Source: Pycnopodia helianthoides
Lineage: Eukaryota; Echinodermata; Asteroidea; Forcipulatida; Asteriidae
DNA: 64,000 nucleotides
Reading direction: 5' to 3'
NCBI GenBank assembly: GCA_032158295.1
Contig: CM063260.1
Location: forward strand, 2,358,501-2,422,500
This document shows, in pieces, positions 28,438-39,799 of the stretch. Under the pieces are notes generated by a model. The model was not told the origin of the DNA and did no database searches. It saw only the letters and a program-made list of their open reading frames with translations. The translations under genes and the position numbers were made by a program. Within the stretch, counting starts at the first letter, position 1. Each line of letters opens with the position of its first letter.

Positions 28438-30809
28438 ATGGCGTTTCTGAAATCTGTAATGTATCTTCTGCTTGCCGTGTGGTACTGCCTTGAGGCTATT
28501 CTGAAATCGCTTCTACCTCGCCGCCTCCGCTCTCGCAAGAACATCGCCGGGGATATCGTCTTAATCACCGGCGGAGGCAGCGGCATGGGTCGCCTCCTGG
28601 CCGTGGAGGTAGCGAAGCTCCACGCAACGGTAGTCCTGTGGGACGTGAACCAGTCCGGGAACGCCGAGACGGTCGCCGTGATACGAAACCTCGGAGGTAC
28701 GGCCTCGGCCTACACCGTGGATGTAACGAAGTCGGATGAGGTATACAAAGCGGCCGAGGCTGTGAGGCGCGAGGTTGGGGAGGTTACAATCGTGGTGAAC
28801 AACGCCGGTGTTGTAGCGGGAAAACCTCTGCTGGAATGCCCAGATCACCTCATACGCAGGTCCATGGACGTCAATGTCATGGCACATTTTTGGGTAAGAA
28901 AAAAAAGTGAACATCCTTAAACATGCACTCTAAAAACTCCACGGTCAGAATCGACCCGAATTCCTAGTCCCGGGGGTTTGGACCCAGTTATGGGCTAGGC
29001 TCACCCAGAAACTGGTTTAAAAAAAAGGATCTCGAGTTTGACCCATTTGGGGGTAATTCTGTCACTCATATTCCGGGTCATAATGACCCAGAAATAATGT
29101 CAGGCCCCATGGGACCCGAACTCCGGGTCAATTCTGAACCGGGATGCGATTTTTTTTTCCTGCAGCACACGTCGGCTACGGAGTCAACAGTTAAGGGATA
29201 GGCTGTTCTTCCTATCCCTTAACTGTTGACTCCATAGCCGACGTGTGCTGCATAAAAAAAATTGCAACCGGGAGTTGTTTTGTATATGTGTGTAGAAAAC
29301 AAATGTTCTTTAATGAAATTGCAGCATAACTGAAAAAAGTTACGTTTTTTTGTAACATTGTTTGTTAGCAATACCGTTTCATTCGATACCAACCGAAATT
29401 TCAGACATTCAAATGTAACCTTTCACTAAGATAATGTCGCTATCGAGGTGAATTAATTTTTGTCAATTTGTATTTTGTGATAGTATAATATTTTTTGGCA
29501 GTTGAAGCCTTTAAATAAACTGCACAGGGGGAAAAGAAATGTGAGTCCACCCCCTGAAAGTATTTTTAATTTGAATTCCAGGTTCACAAGGCCTTCCTAC
29601 CAGACATGGTGGCCAGAAACCGCGGCCACCTCGTGACGATCGCCAGCTTGGCCGGCTTCTTCTGCTTCAAGAACATGACGGAGTACTGCGCGAGTAAGTT
29701 CGCCACCGTTGGCCTACACGAGACGCTACGGATGGAGCTGGCCCACAACGGCTTGCTCGGTATCGACATGACACTGGTGTGCCCGGCATTCACGGATACC
29801 GGCATGTTCCGGGGAGCCAAGTGTAGCGCGTAAGTTCCTAAACGAGCGGCGCGTATAGACCCATTGCACAGCGCAATAGACCCATTTCAATTCTGACCTG
29901 GATGTTTTTTAGACTGTAGGAACTTCGAAAATTTCTGTCACGTAAGTGAAATATGCACATGAAACACCTTACGAAGGTACTTGTAGGTTTAGTTTCGAAG
30001 ACGTACTAGTTTTGATAATGAAATTTTTTTTCACATTGCATAAATTCATTTTAGCCCAGTTTAAATAACTATAAACTTTGACCGACATCGCAACAAACTT
30101 GCACTAATTATTGTTTATAACATTTGGATTTCAGTTTTCTCGAGCCAAAGTACGTGGTCAGTAAGATTCTAGATGGGATGCTACTCAGGGAGAAGATGAC
30201 GTGCATTCCTGGCTCCGTCTTCTGGACAGTCCTATTCAAATAGTAAGTTAAGTCCTTGATTTGAAATCTTCAATAAAAAGACTTACTGGCTGGACAGTGT
30301 GGTTGGTGGTAGTCTCGCCCGCCAGCCATTTTGATCCACCTTATAACGGGAAAATTAACTATTGACCCCTTGCAATAACGTCACACGCAGCTGCATTCAA
30401 CCGCGGGCACAGACGTTGTGACATTTCAGCAAACTTTCCATACAAAAATACGCATCTTGTGATAGACTGCTTTGTTTCCAACAAATTCAACACTATTTTT
30501 TGAATATTTTTGTAAAACTGTTACAAACTGTGGCTATCCGTTTTTGCTTTGCATTTATGGCTTTCAATAGTTTTCCAACCTTGGTTGGCAAAAACTTGGG
30601 CTGTGACGTTGCAATAGAAAGGTATATAACACGATTTCTAGAAGGGTGCGTGACACTTTACTCAGATAAACTCATTAATTATTTTTTTCCCCCCGATTCA
30701 CAGCTTTATACCGGAGAAACTGTCTCTGCTGATGCAGCGAGCCAGCGGATTGGACCGAAGCATGGACACTTTCGTCGGGCGACAGAACGGCACAACACCA
30801 AGACGCTGA
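28438..30809 (+). CDS. SDR16C-family dehydrogenase (epidermal retinol dehydrogenase 2-like)
   Basis: Membrane-bound NAD(P)-dependent short-chain dehydrogenase. Relatives oxidise retinol or hydroxysteroids at the endoplasmic reticulum or lipid droplets. Four exons: 28438-28893, 29582-29829, 30135-30242, 30704-30809, giving 305 residues, close to the family's usual 300-310. A hydrophobic N-terminal anchor (about residues 4-25) comes first, then the cofactor motif TGGGSGMG, NNAG, the helix Asn in MDVN, the catalytic Ser in TIASLAG and YCASK with Tyr and Lys. The LEPKYVVSKI block and the C-terminal MDTFVG fit SDR16C5 better than RDH10, though 17-beta-HSD11/13-like is possible. The ATG is the first in frame and aligns with family starts. 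The C-terminus (GRQNGTTPRR) is basic. Intron 1 holds a long hairpin. Confidence 0.88.
28938..29280. mobile_element. GGGTCA-rich repeat with a long hairpin
   Basis: Text rich in GACCCGAA, GGGTCA and CCGGGTC surrounds a hairpin: arms 29161-29202 and 29211-29252 are 42 bases with one mismatch and an 8-base loop. Similar GGGTCA-rich text occurs at 51155-51365. It lies in intron 1 of the dehydrogenase gene. Confidence 0.65.
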
Positions 30810-30995
30810 ACATCACATCGATCACATCGGTGTGTTTCAGGATTTTCTGTCGTCCATAGATTACGGACAATGACAATGACTTCATATAAGAGTGCTAAAA
30901 ATATTGACTGCGCCACTTTTATCCTACCTCCATGGAAACCTTGACACAAATCCTGGTCATTTATTACAGAGTTATCAATTTAAACAGTTGAATGC

Positions 30996-31001
30996 AATAA
31001 A
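30996..31001 (+). promoter_or_regulatory. Polyadenylation signal of the dehydrogenase gene
   Basis: AATAAA 187 bases after the stop codon. The same hexamer is conserved in the duplicated copy near 37304. Confidence 0.5.
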
Positions 31002-32457
31002 TGCATCTCGTTCTTTGAGGTTCTAACTGGAATCTCCTTCGTAAAAGATTGTTGTACTATAACAGTATAATTTTGGCCCAACACGATACTTACACAACAC
31101 AAAACATGACGTGAAAGTTGACTCTTTAATATTGTTTTTGTCTAGCGAGAGTTGATATATTTATAGACATTGAGCTGCACGTAAAAGTCACAATTTTTGA
31201 CTGAACTTTTTTCAATTAAGAATTTATCAAATATTATGCTTGCAAAGCCTACTGTGCAAAGATTTTTTTTAATAATAATATTTACTAAAAAGTGTAATGA
31301 AAATAATCATACGAATAATTTGTTATAATCTTTAAAAACTAAAAAAAAATGTTTAACTACCATCGTGAATAAAAGCGTATCTTTTTCATTTTGCCTAGTT
31401 TGGCAAAGAAGTAAAAAAAAAATTGAAATGTAAAAAAAAAAAAAATTACATGTATTTCTGAAGTATAAATAACTAAGTTATAAACTAAAATAAGTTATAC
31501 CACACCCAAATTCTTGTCATTTAATTGGTGGAACACGCGTCACGTGTCATCCATTATTTTGCCTTGAATTTACTGCCGCGATGGTCACAAACATTGGAGT
31601 CCAATATGAATACCTATTGAACGCTTCGCAACATCGTTCCCCGCCTGCTTGTACAAACGAGGCAAGGTCGTGTCACGGCAGACATGGTTGCTGTCTGCGT
31701 ACATAGAGTCGTCCACGTTGTTTAGAAGTTGTTGTTTTGAAGAATGTTCATAGCGAGGGTGGAGGTTTTCCCGTAAATATTCAAATATTGAATGCATATT
31801 ATTCGTGCTTTGTCTCAGAATGTATTATATTCACGAGGTGAGATCTAGCTTTTCTATTTCACTCGGCCTCGCCTCGTAAAATGGAATAGTCCAGATTTGA
31901 CCTCGTGATTACAATATACGACAATGCACTCGACGCATCCAATAATGGTGCTAGGCTAGATCGTGTTTCAAATCGAAGAAACAATCTACGCGGTACAGCG
32001 CTGTTATGCATTGATGTACACCAATGCTAATAATGATAATTTATGTTTTCCCGCCCCCCAAAACCCCCAAAACTCCATCCAATTGAACACCCGGCTCATT
32101 CCAATTTATTTGAAAATGAATGCTCCTTTGCATCGGCATCCAACAGTCAAAAGAAGCATCAACTTCAATAGCTTAGCATTCACTGGTCAGAAACTACCAT
32201 TCAAATTCATTAGTTCGCAAAGACCCGTTAATTTCGTAAACGCCAGCAGCAAGGGGCATCATGGTCAACCATTCCATTTCATTAATATTTTATAGTATAG
32301 ACATTTAAATGAAAAATGGTTAAAATATAGTGTTTAATACGCCTTTAACTAAGAATGACTAAAATGAACCTGAACGAAAAGAAACAAAATATTGTGTGCA
32401 TGAAAACTGAGTTCAATAACTGGCTAAAAAGAAACCGTAGTTTAATTGATCTGTTAA

Positions 32458-32793
32458 AGGTATTGTACACTTTTGGTAACAGCTCAAAATCAGTGTCCAC
32501 ATTTTGTGTGATTAAACATAATGCATGAACAAACAAACCTGTGAAAGTTTGAGCTCAATTGGTCATCGAGGTCACAAGAAAATAGTGAAAATAGATCTTA
32601 TGTGTTTTCTGTTTTTTTCAAATTATCGCGCGCGATAGTTACTATTGTTTTACTCGTTTCTCAGAAACGATAGCATTTTAGGCAGAAATATTTTAAGGAA
32701 CCCTTTCTACCATTACTTACTTTAAATCATGTAAGTTATGTGTGAATCTGTGAACATTGTGTTTTTCGATCTTACCAATAGTGTACAGGGCCT
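32458..32793 (+). mobile_element. TTAA-flanked MITE, copy 4, absent from copy B
   Basis: TTAA at 32454-32457 and 32794-32797 flank AGGTATTGTACAC and GTGTACAGGGCCT inverted ends. In the paralogous copy B (around 38255-38275) the flanking text is joined without it. Confidence 0.8.
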
Positions 32794-33227
32794 TTAAGGG
32801 AGAATATGAATTCACGTTAATGAAGTTGAATTAATTTGGCTAAAATCGGACATGAAAGTCTAAAGAAGTTAGAATTGTCATTTTATCACTATTCTTCTCG
32901 CTACTTTGAACACTCTAATGTTAATGTCAAAAATATTAGTGTTTAACTGAAAGATTGTTCAACGACAAATCGTAAAGTAAAACAGTACAATGTTCCACAG
33001 AGTTTTTTTTTTTTTTACCGCGCAATGAAATGCATAAAAAGTGTCATCCAAGAAACGACTTCGGCATAGTTGTCCTCCATTATGATTTGTGATCGGACTT
33101 CAAGTTGAACCTCATTGTATTTGTTTAATGATAGACTTGTAGGCGCGAGCAAGTCTGTGAAAAGTTTGTAAATTGTGAGATCACCAAAAGAGCTTACTTT
33201 GGTTGGCGTAGTGCTATCTTTCCTCAA

Positions 33228-33444
33228 CCTCCACCTCTAGGACCCCGGTTCGAATCCCGCCGGGAGCACTAAATGGGTTGGATTGTCAGTCCCAACCTGA
33301 TGGCATGGGTTTTCCTCTTGAGCAATTCTCCAATATCTAAAACGGAAACATCTTTTCTTGTCTTCTCACCTCGGGGCTAGTTGGTTAGCATAGTTTGCTT
33401 TTCTGAGAATCCTCGACTGTACAAACCAGAATTAATAAATGAAG
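33228..33444 (+). mobile_element. tRNA-related SINE, uninterrupted copy
   Basis: The head has CCGGTTCGAATCCCGCC. The tail reads ATATCTAAAACGG, TGTCTTCTCACC, GAGAATCC and ATTAATAAATGAA. Partial copies lie at 41665-41790 and 38650-38710, and an interrupted one at 3285-3725. Confidence 0.7.
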
Positions 33445-33492
33445 AATGGAAAAGTCAAACCAATGAGTAGAGCTGAGGGTTACTCTTCCCAC

Positions 33493-34224
33493 CTACAGAT
33501 CGAAGAAGTAGCACTTATCTCCTGCCTTCATGTTTCCATCAGCAGCTTCGTGACGAGTCGCGTTGTTCAGCTGACAAACCATCTTCCCCGAGCCTTGTTC
33601 CATCAGCAGATTGAAGGAGCGACATCGGGGCTCTGATCGGCACGCCTTCCCGCACGACACCACACCATCAGCCTGTAGCTCCCTCATGACGTGACCGCTC
33701 AGACAGTGAGAAGTGAGGCGGCCGTCATTGCCGGTCTGCAGGCAGAATCTCTGGGTGCTGTTGACCGGCAGCTTGCACACTGCACTGCGATGATTAGTAC
33801 ATGATTGGTCGTCCCATTTTGAGTCCAAATTTCTCGACATCAACGCGCACTGGACCGAAGTGCCATAATTATCGGGTTGGTTCTTTTCCCAGTTTTCAAA
33901 TCCAGTAGACCCTCCTCTAAGTGGACAGTTCTGCCACTTTCCATCCTCCTCGATATCATTACATCCAATCCACAGGCTTTCCGACTTTCCGAACATCTCT
34001 TTATATCGTCCCCAAATATAATTGTGCTCGGATATTGAGCTTGGCACGGCAAGGGTAGCTCGTAACTGAGAACAAGTGCGATTTGCTTCATACCATGTCA
34101 TTGGTATAGTTATAAATGAATAACAAGACTCGCCAAATCGTTGCCACTCGGGAGGGCAGATTGCTGCCATCAGATGGCCACAGTGTACACCCAGGACAAG
34201 AAGGAACACACCAGAGATTTCCAT
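33493..34224 (-). CDS. Secreted C-type lectin with PAN/apple-like tail (lectin 1)
   Basis: 243-residue secreted protein, likely a galactose-type sugar-binding recognition lectin. Signal peptide about 1-20 (MEISGVFLLVLGVHC). C-type lectin domain about 23-150: CPPEWQRFGESCY, WIGC, NQPDN (QPD motif, usually galactose-type), CALM, WDDQSC in place of WND, and SAVC. The Cys after WIG and the one in WQNC suggest an extra disulfide. From about residue 158 a Cys-rich module (RFCLQTG, CGKACRSEPRCRSFNLL, CQLNNA, DKCYFFDL) resembles a PAN/apple domain. The whole coding region is one exon. The frame is open further upstream but has no earlier ATG. It is one of three paralogs. Confidence 0.88.
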   Translation of the reverse strand: MEISGVFLLVLGVHCGHLMAAICPPEWQRFGESCYSFITIPMTWYEANRTCSQLRATLAVPSSISEHNYIWGRYKEMFGKSESLWIGCNDIEEDGKWQNCPLRGGSTGFENWEKNQPDNYGTSVQCALMSRNLDSKWDDQSCTNHRSAVCKLPVNSTQRFCLQTGNDGRLTSHCLSGHVMRELQADGVVSCGKACRSEPRCRSFNLLMEQGSGKMVCQLNNATRHEAADGNMKAGDKCYFFDL

Positions 34225-36435
34225 TGTAACAAAACAAGACCTGTGGTCCACAATTTTACTCAGTTTTCTGCTTCACTCTCTACCGAATACCACAGCTGCT
34301 GAGGAGTCGACACTGGTTGTTTGGATCAAACTTGACACTGTTTTGTACTCAGCTACCGGTATTGAGCTTCAGTATTGACTTTTAGTTGCTAGTGACCAAA
34401 ATATATAAAAACACAAAAAAATCAGCATTACTACCGAATAATAAGACCTCAAGACACGTGACGATTTAAAGGTGCAGTAATTTTTGTGCGGTTCGCGTCG
34501 CACCAACTCGTCGGTCCGGTAAAATTTGGTGTTTTTCAAAGGGATTATAACTCGACTCAGTGAGTTGACCGTTGCTATGGAAACATTGTATGTAACGTCA
34601 GACGTCAGTGGTTTTCAGGATTGCCAGGTAACTAATTGCATGCTACCGAATTGGTATACACTTCCTTTTTTAATTGACCTTCAATTGTTTATAAACAGGT
34701 TTGAATTTAGTATTATAGTAATTACGATGGTACCAATTATGCTTCATACCGCTGAAGACAACAGACTTTAATACTGAACCGCGGAAAAGCCACACCGAAA
34801 ATAAGAATTTAAAGAAGAATTAAATAAACATTGTTAATTTAAACCCAACTGTCTCGTACACACTTAAAAAAAATAAAAATAAGGAAAAGGGACAGTTTTA
34901 GTTGATTTTATGAAAGAATAAAAAGAAACATAAGCGATGATGAGGTTACAAACAAATCAAGGATTTCTCACAATATTTTAAAACAGCAGTACACAATCAA
35001 TACAGTAGGCTGTCAACTAAACCAAATACACAAAGCCATTGTTGAGTTTTTGAAGTTAAAAAAACATTTTTTTTGTAACCCCATTTCTTTCCCAAACTAT
35101 GGAGATTGTTGAAAGGTTTAAACAACAAAATGAAGTATCCATCGACATTTTGTATTTCAGGCGCGGTTTTGTCAAACAAAACGGATTCGTGAAAAGCGTT
35201 TATGGATATAACCAACAAAATAACACTTTTTAGACTAATAATGAGATAATTACATAGATGGATTCCAACCATTAATTATAGACTCTCTTTTTTTCTACCG
35301 ACGACCATCCATAATTTTTGTTTTAAAGCCAAGGCAGCACCGTAGAAGAAACCAAATCAGCCAAAAATGAGTGTACTCAAAATTAAAATATCGATGTCTG
35401 GTATCAGCCACTAGAACTATTAGTATATTCGTTACAGGGTGAGTGGGGTACATTCTCCGAGGTCAGACGAGTCAGCCTCAGCAAGAGCTATTAGCAGACC
35501 ATTATACACCTTCAGTCTTGTAGTTCGTGCGTAACAGACGAAATGTCAAAGGTCAACAGTGGAACTCTACTTAATTTCCACCAACACATGTTGACAACTT
35601 AATTGTTTACCAGATGATTGTTTTTTTTTATAATAAGGCACACTTTGTTTTCCTTGAAAGGTAGTGTCTACAGCTACCCAACGTACATTTTTTTTCAAAA
35701 GCTGCTGAAAATTTGTTTTGGGGCTGTACGTCACCATCTTTTTGTTGTGCCGAGAAGCAGCTACAAATATAGGTTTTCGATGACAGTTTAGAAGACGACA
35801 CCACACGAAATTTTGTTCGAGAATATTACCTTGGCCTCCAGTGGTCACCTTTATTTCTCCAAGCAACAGAGGGCGGTATACAATTTTAGTGACACATTTC
35901 ACGTACAAGGACCACCTTATTAATTTGATACATAAAATTAACCAACAAAGAATAATTAAGTTTAGGTGAGTGTTTTTATGGGCGTGTGTGGGCAATAATT
36001 TTGTCTAACAATGGAGCCAAGGTAGCAATAAATCATGGCACATTTGGTTAATTTCACCGTTTCTCAAAAGTGCAGTGACCCACAGGGGAGTCAAAGTCCT
36101 TGATATCCTCGACTGGACCACTCCACATGTCTTAGAGAGTGGGGGTAAGGGGAGGGGTCAGGTCCCACATTGTTAGTTTCTTTTTTTTGGGGGGGGGGGG
36201 TGTTTGCAGCCATACGACTTAGTGCATAAATATCCCATGTCAAATCCGTACCTACCCAGATCAAACCCTCTGATAAAGTGGAGCCATCTGTTCTTTGTAG
36301 CAGGCTTCTAGATGTCTTGCTGAAAGCCTGTGCTAGGTTCTAAGGTTACCAACCCCCAACCCCAACCCCCTTCACTCAAACTGTTTATATCGGCTTACTT
36401 GAGAAATTAGCTGTACTTCATCTTTGTCTAGGCTT

Positions 36436-36437
<2 letters not shown>

Positions 36438-36475
<38 letters not shown>
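36438..36475 (+). repeat. (GA)n microsatellite
   Basis: Uninterrupted GA dinucleotides, then non-repetitive text. Part of a gene-free interval (about 34410-37030) where nothing else was recognised apart from a poly-A/(TA)n tract at 36850-36902. Confidence 0.8.
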
Positions 36476-36477
<2 letters not shown>

Positions 36478-36855
36478 ACTTTACAGATGTTGTATCTGGT
36501 CATGGTCAGCAGGAATTAGCAATTACTGGGTAGCTGGGTATAGGCCCCAAGTAGACAATGTCTGGGCATTCAACTACTGGATAAGCTGGGTAGATTTTGT
36601 GTTTTTACAGTTGTGTTGATAACATACGTTTTGAGAAAAGGAGAAAATGAAACGCAAACAATGAGATGGAGACACTTTGCTCTTTATTGTTATTTTTTTC
36701 ACTAACTAGAACAATATTACTTAAACAAAGAAAATAAGGCTCAAATCATGTGAGACAATAATTGCGAGGCACGAAAATTTGTTAAGATTTAGAAATAAAA
36801 TTTAAAAAAAATGAAAAAACCATCATTAAGAAATGAAAAAAAAACACGAATCAAA

Positions 36856-36903
<48 letters not shown>

Positions 36904-37101
36904 TGATGTTGACTTATTCGCTAAAAATGGTGTATTCCAGAGAAATACACCACTTTACCAAATTTGTAGCTTTTTAAAATAAATGTTAGTGTGACATACA
37001 GTGTTTTGGTTAATTTAAGACAATGACTTCTTAAGAATGCTAACAATATTGACCGCGACAGTTGTATCCTATCTCCATGGAAACCTTGACACGAATCCTG
37101 G

Positions 37102-37259
37102 AGTCGATTTCACAAAACTCTTCCTAACTTAGGACTAGTCCTAGGCAATGCTAAGAGATAGGACTAGTCCTAAGTACTGGTCCTAACTTAGGACTAGTCC
37201 TATCTCTTAGCATTGCCTAGGACTAGTCCTAAGTTAGGAAGAGTTTTGTGAAATCGACC
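37102..37259. mobile_element. Palindromic MITE with target duplication and empty paralogous site
   Basis: The element is almost one long palindrome: ends AGTCGATTTCAC and GTGAAATCGACC, arms with repeated TTAGGACTAGTCCTA words. CCTGG flanks both sides (37097-37101 and 37260-37264). Copy A at about 30951 reads AATCCTGGTCATTTATT with a single CCTGG, the empty site. Confidence 0.9.
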
Positions 37260-38756
37260 CCTGGTCATTTATTACAGAGTTGCCAAATTAAACAGTTGAA
37301 TGCAATAAATGCATCCCGTTCTTAAAGGTGTTAACTGGTATCTCCTTTGTAAAAGATTGTTGTGCTATAACAGTTTAATTTTGGCCGATCACAATACTAA
37401 CACAACACAAAGCATGACGTGAAAAATGTATCTTTTCTATTGTTTTTGTCTAGCAAGAATTTGTTTATTTATAGACATTGAGCTGCACGTAAAAGACACA
37501 TTTTTTGGCTGAACTTTTTTCAATTAAGAATTTATCAAAAATTATGCTTGCAAGTACTACTGTGCAAAGAACGTTTTTTTAATAATAATAAATACTAAAA
37601 AGTGAAATGAAATTGGTCTTACGATTAATTTGTTATAATCTTGAAATTTTTATAAATAATGTTTAACTACCATCGTTGCAAATTTTGAATGAAAGGGTAT
37701 CTTTTTCACTTTTTCGGCCTCGCCTCGTAAAATGGAACAGTCCAGATTTCACCTCGTGATTACAATATGCGACATGACAATGCACTCGACGCATCCAATA
37801 ATGGTGCTAGGCTAGATCGTGTTTAAAATCGAATATTCAATCTTTGCTTTACAGTGCTGTTATGCATTGATATACACTAATACTAATAATGATAGTCTTT
37901 CCCGCCACAAAAACATCATTCAATTGAACACCCGGCTCATTCCATTTGTTTTTGAGAATGAATGCTTCTTTGCATCAGCATCCAACAGTCAAAAGAAGCA
38001 TCAACTTCAATAGCTTAGCATTCACTGGTCAAAAATTATCATTTAAATTCATTAGATCGCAAAGATCCTTTAATTTTGCAAAAGCCAGCAGCAAGAGAGG
38101 CATGGTGAACCATTCAATTTCATTAATATTGTAGGTATAGACATTGCAATGAAAATTGTTTAAATATAGCGTTTAATACGCCTTTAACTAAGAATGACTT
38201 AAACTACCTAAATATTTTAAGATTTGTGCTAAAAAGAAACCGTAGTTTGATCTGATCAGAGAGAAATGGGCGAATCTGAATGCACGTTAATGAAGTGGAA
38301 TTAATTTGGCTAAAATCGGACATGAAAATCTGTAGAAGTTAGAATTGTCATTTTATCACATTTCTTCTCGCTACTTTGAACAGGCTGATGTTATAATGTT
38401 AACAAAATTAATGTTAAAATGAAAGATTGTTCAACGACAAATCGTAAAACAAAACGGTAAAATGTTTTACAAAGTCGTTTTTTTTTTTTTTACCGCGCAA
38501 TGAAACGCATAAAAGTGTCATCCTAGAAACGACTTCGGCATAGATTGTCCTCCATTATGATTTGTGATCGGACTTCAAGTTGAACGTCATTGTATTTGTT
38601 TAGTGATAGACTTTAGGCTCGAGCAAGTCTGTGACAAGTTTATAAATTCGCTTTATTTGCTTTTTTGAGAATCCTCGACTGTACAAACCAGAATTAATAA
38701 ATGAAGAATTGGAGAAGTCAAACCAATGTCATTGAGCTGAGGGTTACTCTTCCCAC

Positions 38757-39488
38757 CTACAGATCGAAGAAGTAGCACTTATCTCTTGCCTTCATGTTTC
38801 CATCAGCAGCTTCGTGACGAGTCGCGTTGTTCAGCTGACAAACCATCTTCCCTGAGCCTTGTTCCATCAGCAGATTGAAGGAGCGACATCGGGGCTCTGA
38901 TCGGCACGCCTTCCCGCACGACACCACACCATCAGCCCGTAGCTCCTTCATGACGTGACCGACCAGACACTGGGACTCGACGCGGCCATCAGTACCGGTC
39001 AGCAGGCAGAATCTCTGGGTGCTGTTGACCGGCAGCTGGCACACTGCACTGCGATGATTAGTACATGATTGGTCGTCCCATTTTGAGTCATAATTTCTCG
39101 ACATCAATGCGCACTTGACCAAAGGGCTATAATTATCGGGTTGGTTATCTTCCCAGTTTTCAAATCCAGTAGACCCTCCTCTAAGTGGACAGTTCTGCCA
39201 CTTTCCATCCTCCTCGATGGCATTACATCCAATCCACAGACTTTCAGACTTTCCGAACATCTCTTTATATCGTCCCCAAATATAATTGTGCTCGGATATT
39301 GAGCTTGGCACGGCAAGTGTTGCTCGTAACTGAGAACAAGTGCGATTTGCTTCATACCATGTCATTGGTATAGTTATAAATGAATAACAAGACTCCCCAA
39401 ATCGTTGCCACTCGGGAGGGCAGAGTGCTGCCATCAGATGGCCACAGTGTACACCCAGAACAAGAAGGAACACACCAGAGATTTTCAT
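38757..39488 (-). CDS. Secreted C-type lectin with PAN/apple-like tail (lectin 2)
   Basis: 243 residues, the same architecture as lectin 1: signal peptide (MKISGVFLLVLGVHC), C-type lectin domain with NQPDN and WDDQSC, then the Cys-rich PAN/apple-like module ending CYFFDL. One coding exon, in duplication copy B. It differs from lectin 1 mainly just after QPD (YSPLVK against YGTSVQ) and at the domain junction (VESQCLVGHVMKEL against LTSHCLSGHVMREL), where it instead resembles lectin 3. ATG chosen as the first in frame. Likely extracellular, Ca-dependent glycan binding. Confidence 0.88.
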   Translation of the reverse strand: MKISGVFLLVLGVHCGHLMAALCPPEWQRFGESCYSFITIPMTWYEANRTCSQLRATLAVPSSISEHNYIWGRYKEMFGKSESLWIGCNAIEEDGKWQNCPLRGGSTGFENWEDNQPDNYSPLVKCALMSRNYDSKWDDQSCTNHRSAVCQLPVNSTQRFCLLTGTDGRVESQCLVGHVMKELRADGVVSCGKACRSEPRCRSFNLLMEQGSGKMVCQLNNATRHEAADGNMKARDKCYFFDL

Positions 39489-39799
39489 TGTAACAAAACA
39501 AGACCTGTGGTCCACAATTTTACTCAATTTCTGCTTCACTCTCTACCAGAATACCACAGCTGCTGCGTAGTCGACACTGGTTGCTCCGATCAAACTAGAT
39601 ACTGTTTTGTACTCAGCTACCGGTATTGAGCCTCAGCACCGTTTTTTTTAAAGTTGCTATAGTAACAAAATTAAACAAAAACACAACAAACCTCTATTTT
39701 TGAGCATGATTACCGAATATCTGACCTAAGAAAAACGTGACGATTGAAGGGTGTAGTCATTTTTGTTGTCGGTAAAATTAATACATTGTTGACGAAACA

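Larger units (their letters stand above)
30886..34400. repeat. Segmental duplication, copy A
   Basis: From the dehydrogenase 3' flank through lectin 1 the text is collinear with 37031-39760, for example CTCCATGGAAACCTTGACAC and AATGCAATAAATGCATC, then the same lectin. Copy A carries an extra MITE at 32458-32793 and a complete SINE at 33228-33444. Confidence 0.85.
37031..39760. repeat. Segmental duplication, copy B
   Basis: Collinear with 30886-34400, including the dehydrogenase 3' flank without its coding exons, then lectin 2. It has a palindromic insertion at 37102-37259 and lacks the MITE found in copy A. Confidence 0.85.

Noticed and set aside
31963..32295. ORF partly conserved between duplication copies A and B (also 37819-38134)
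   Set aside because: The similarity follows from the recent duplication. The frame is broken in copy B and no domain is seen.
34526..36000. Several ORFs of 80-142 codons between lectins 1 and 2
   Set aside because: Low-complexity AT-rich composition and no protein features.
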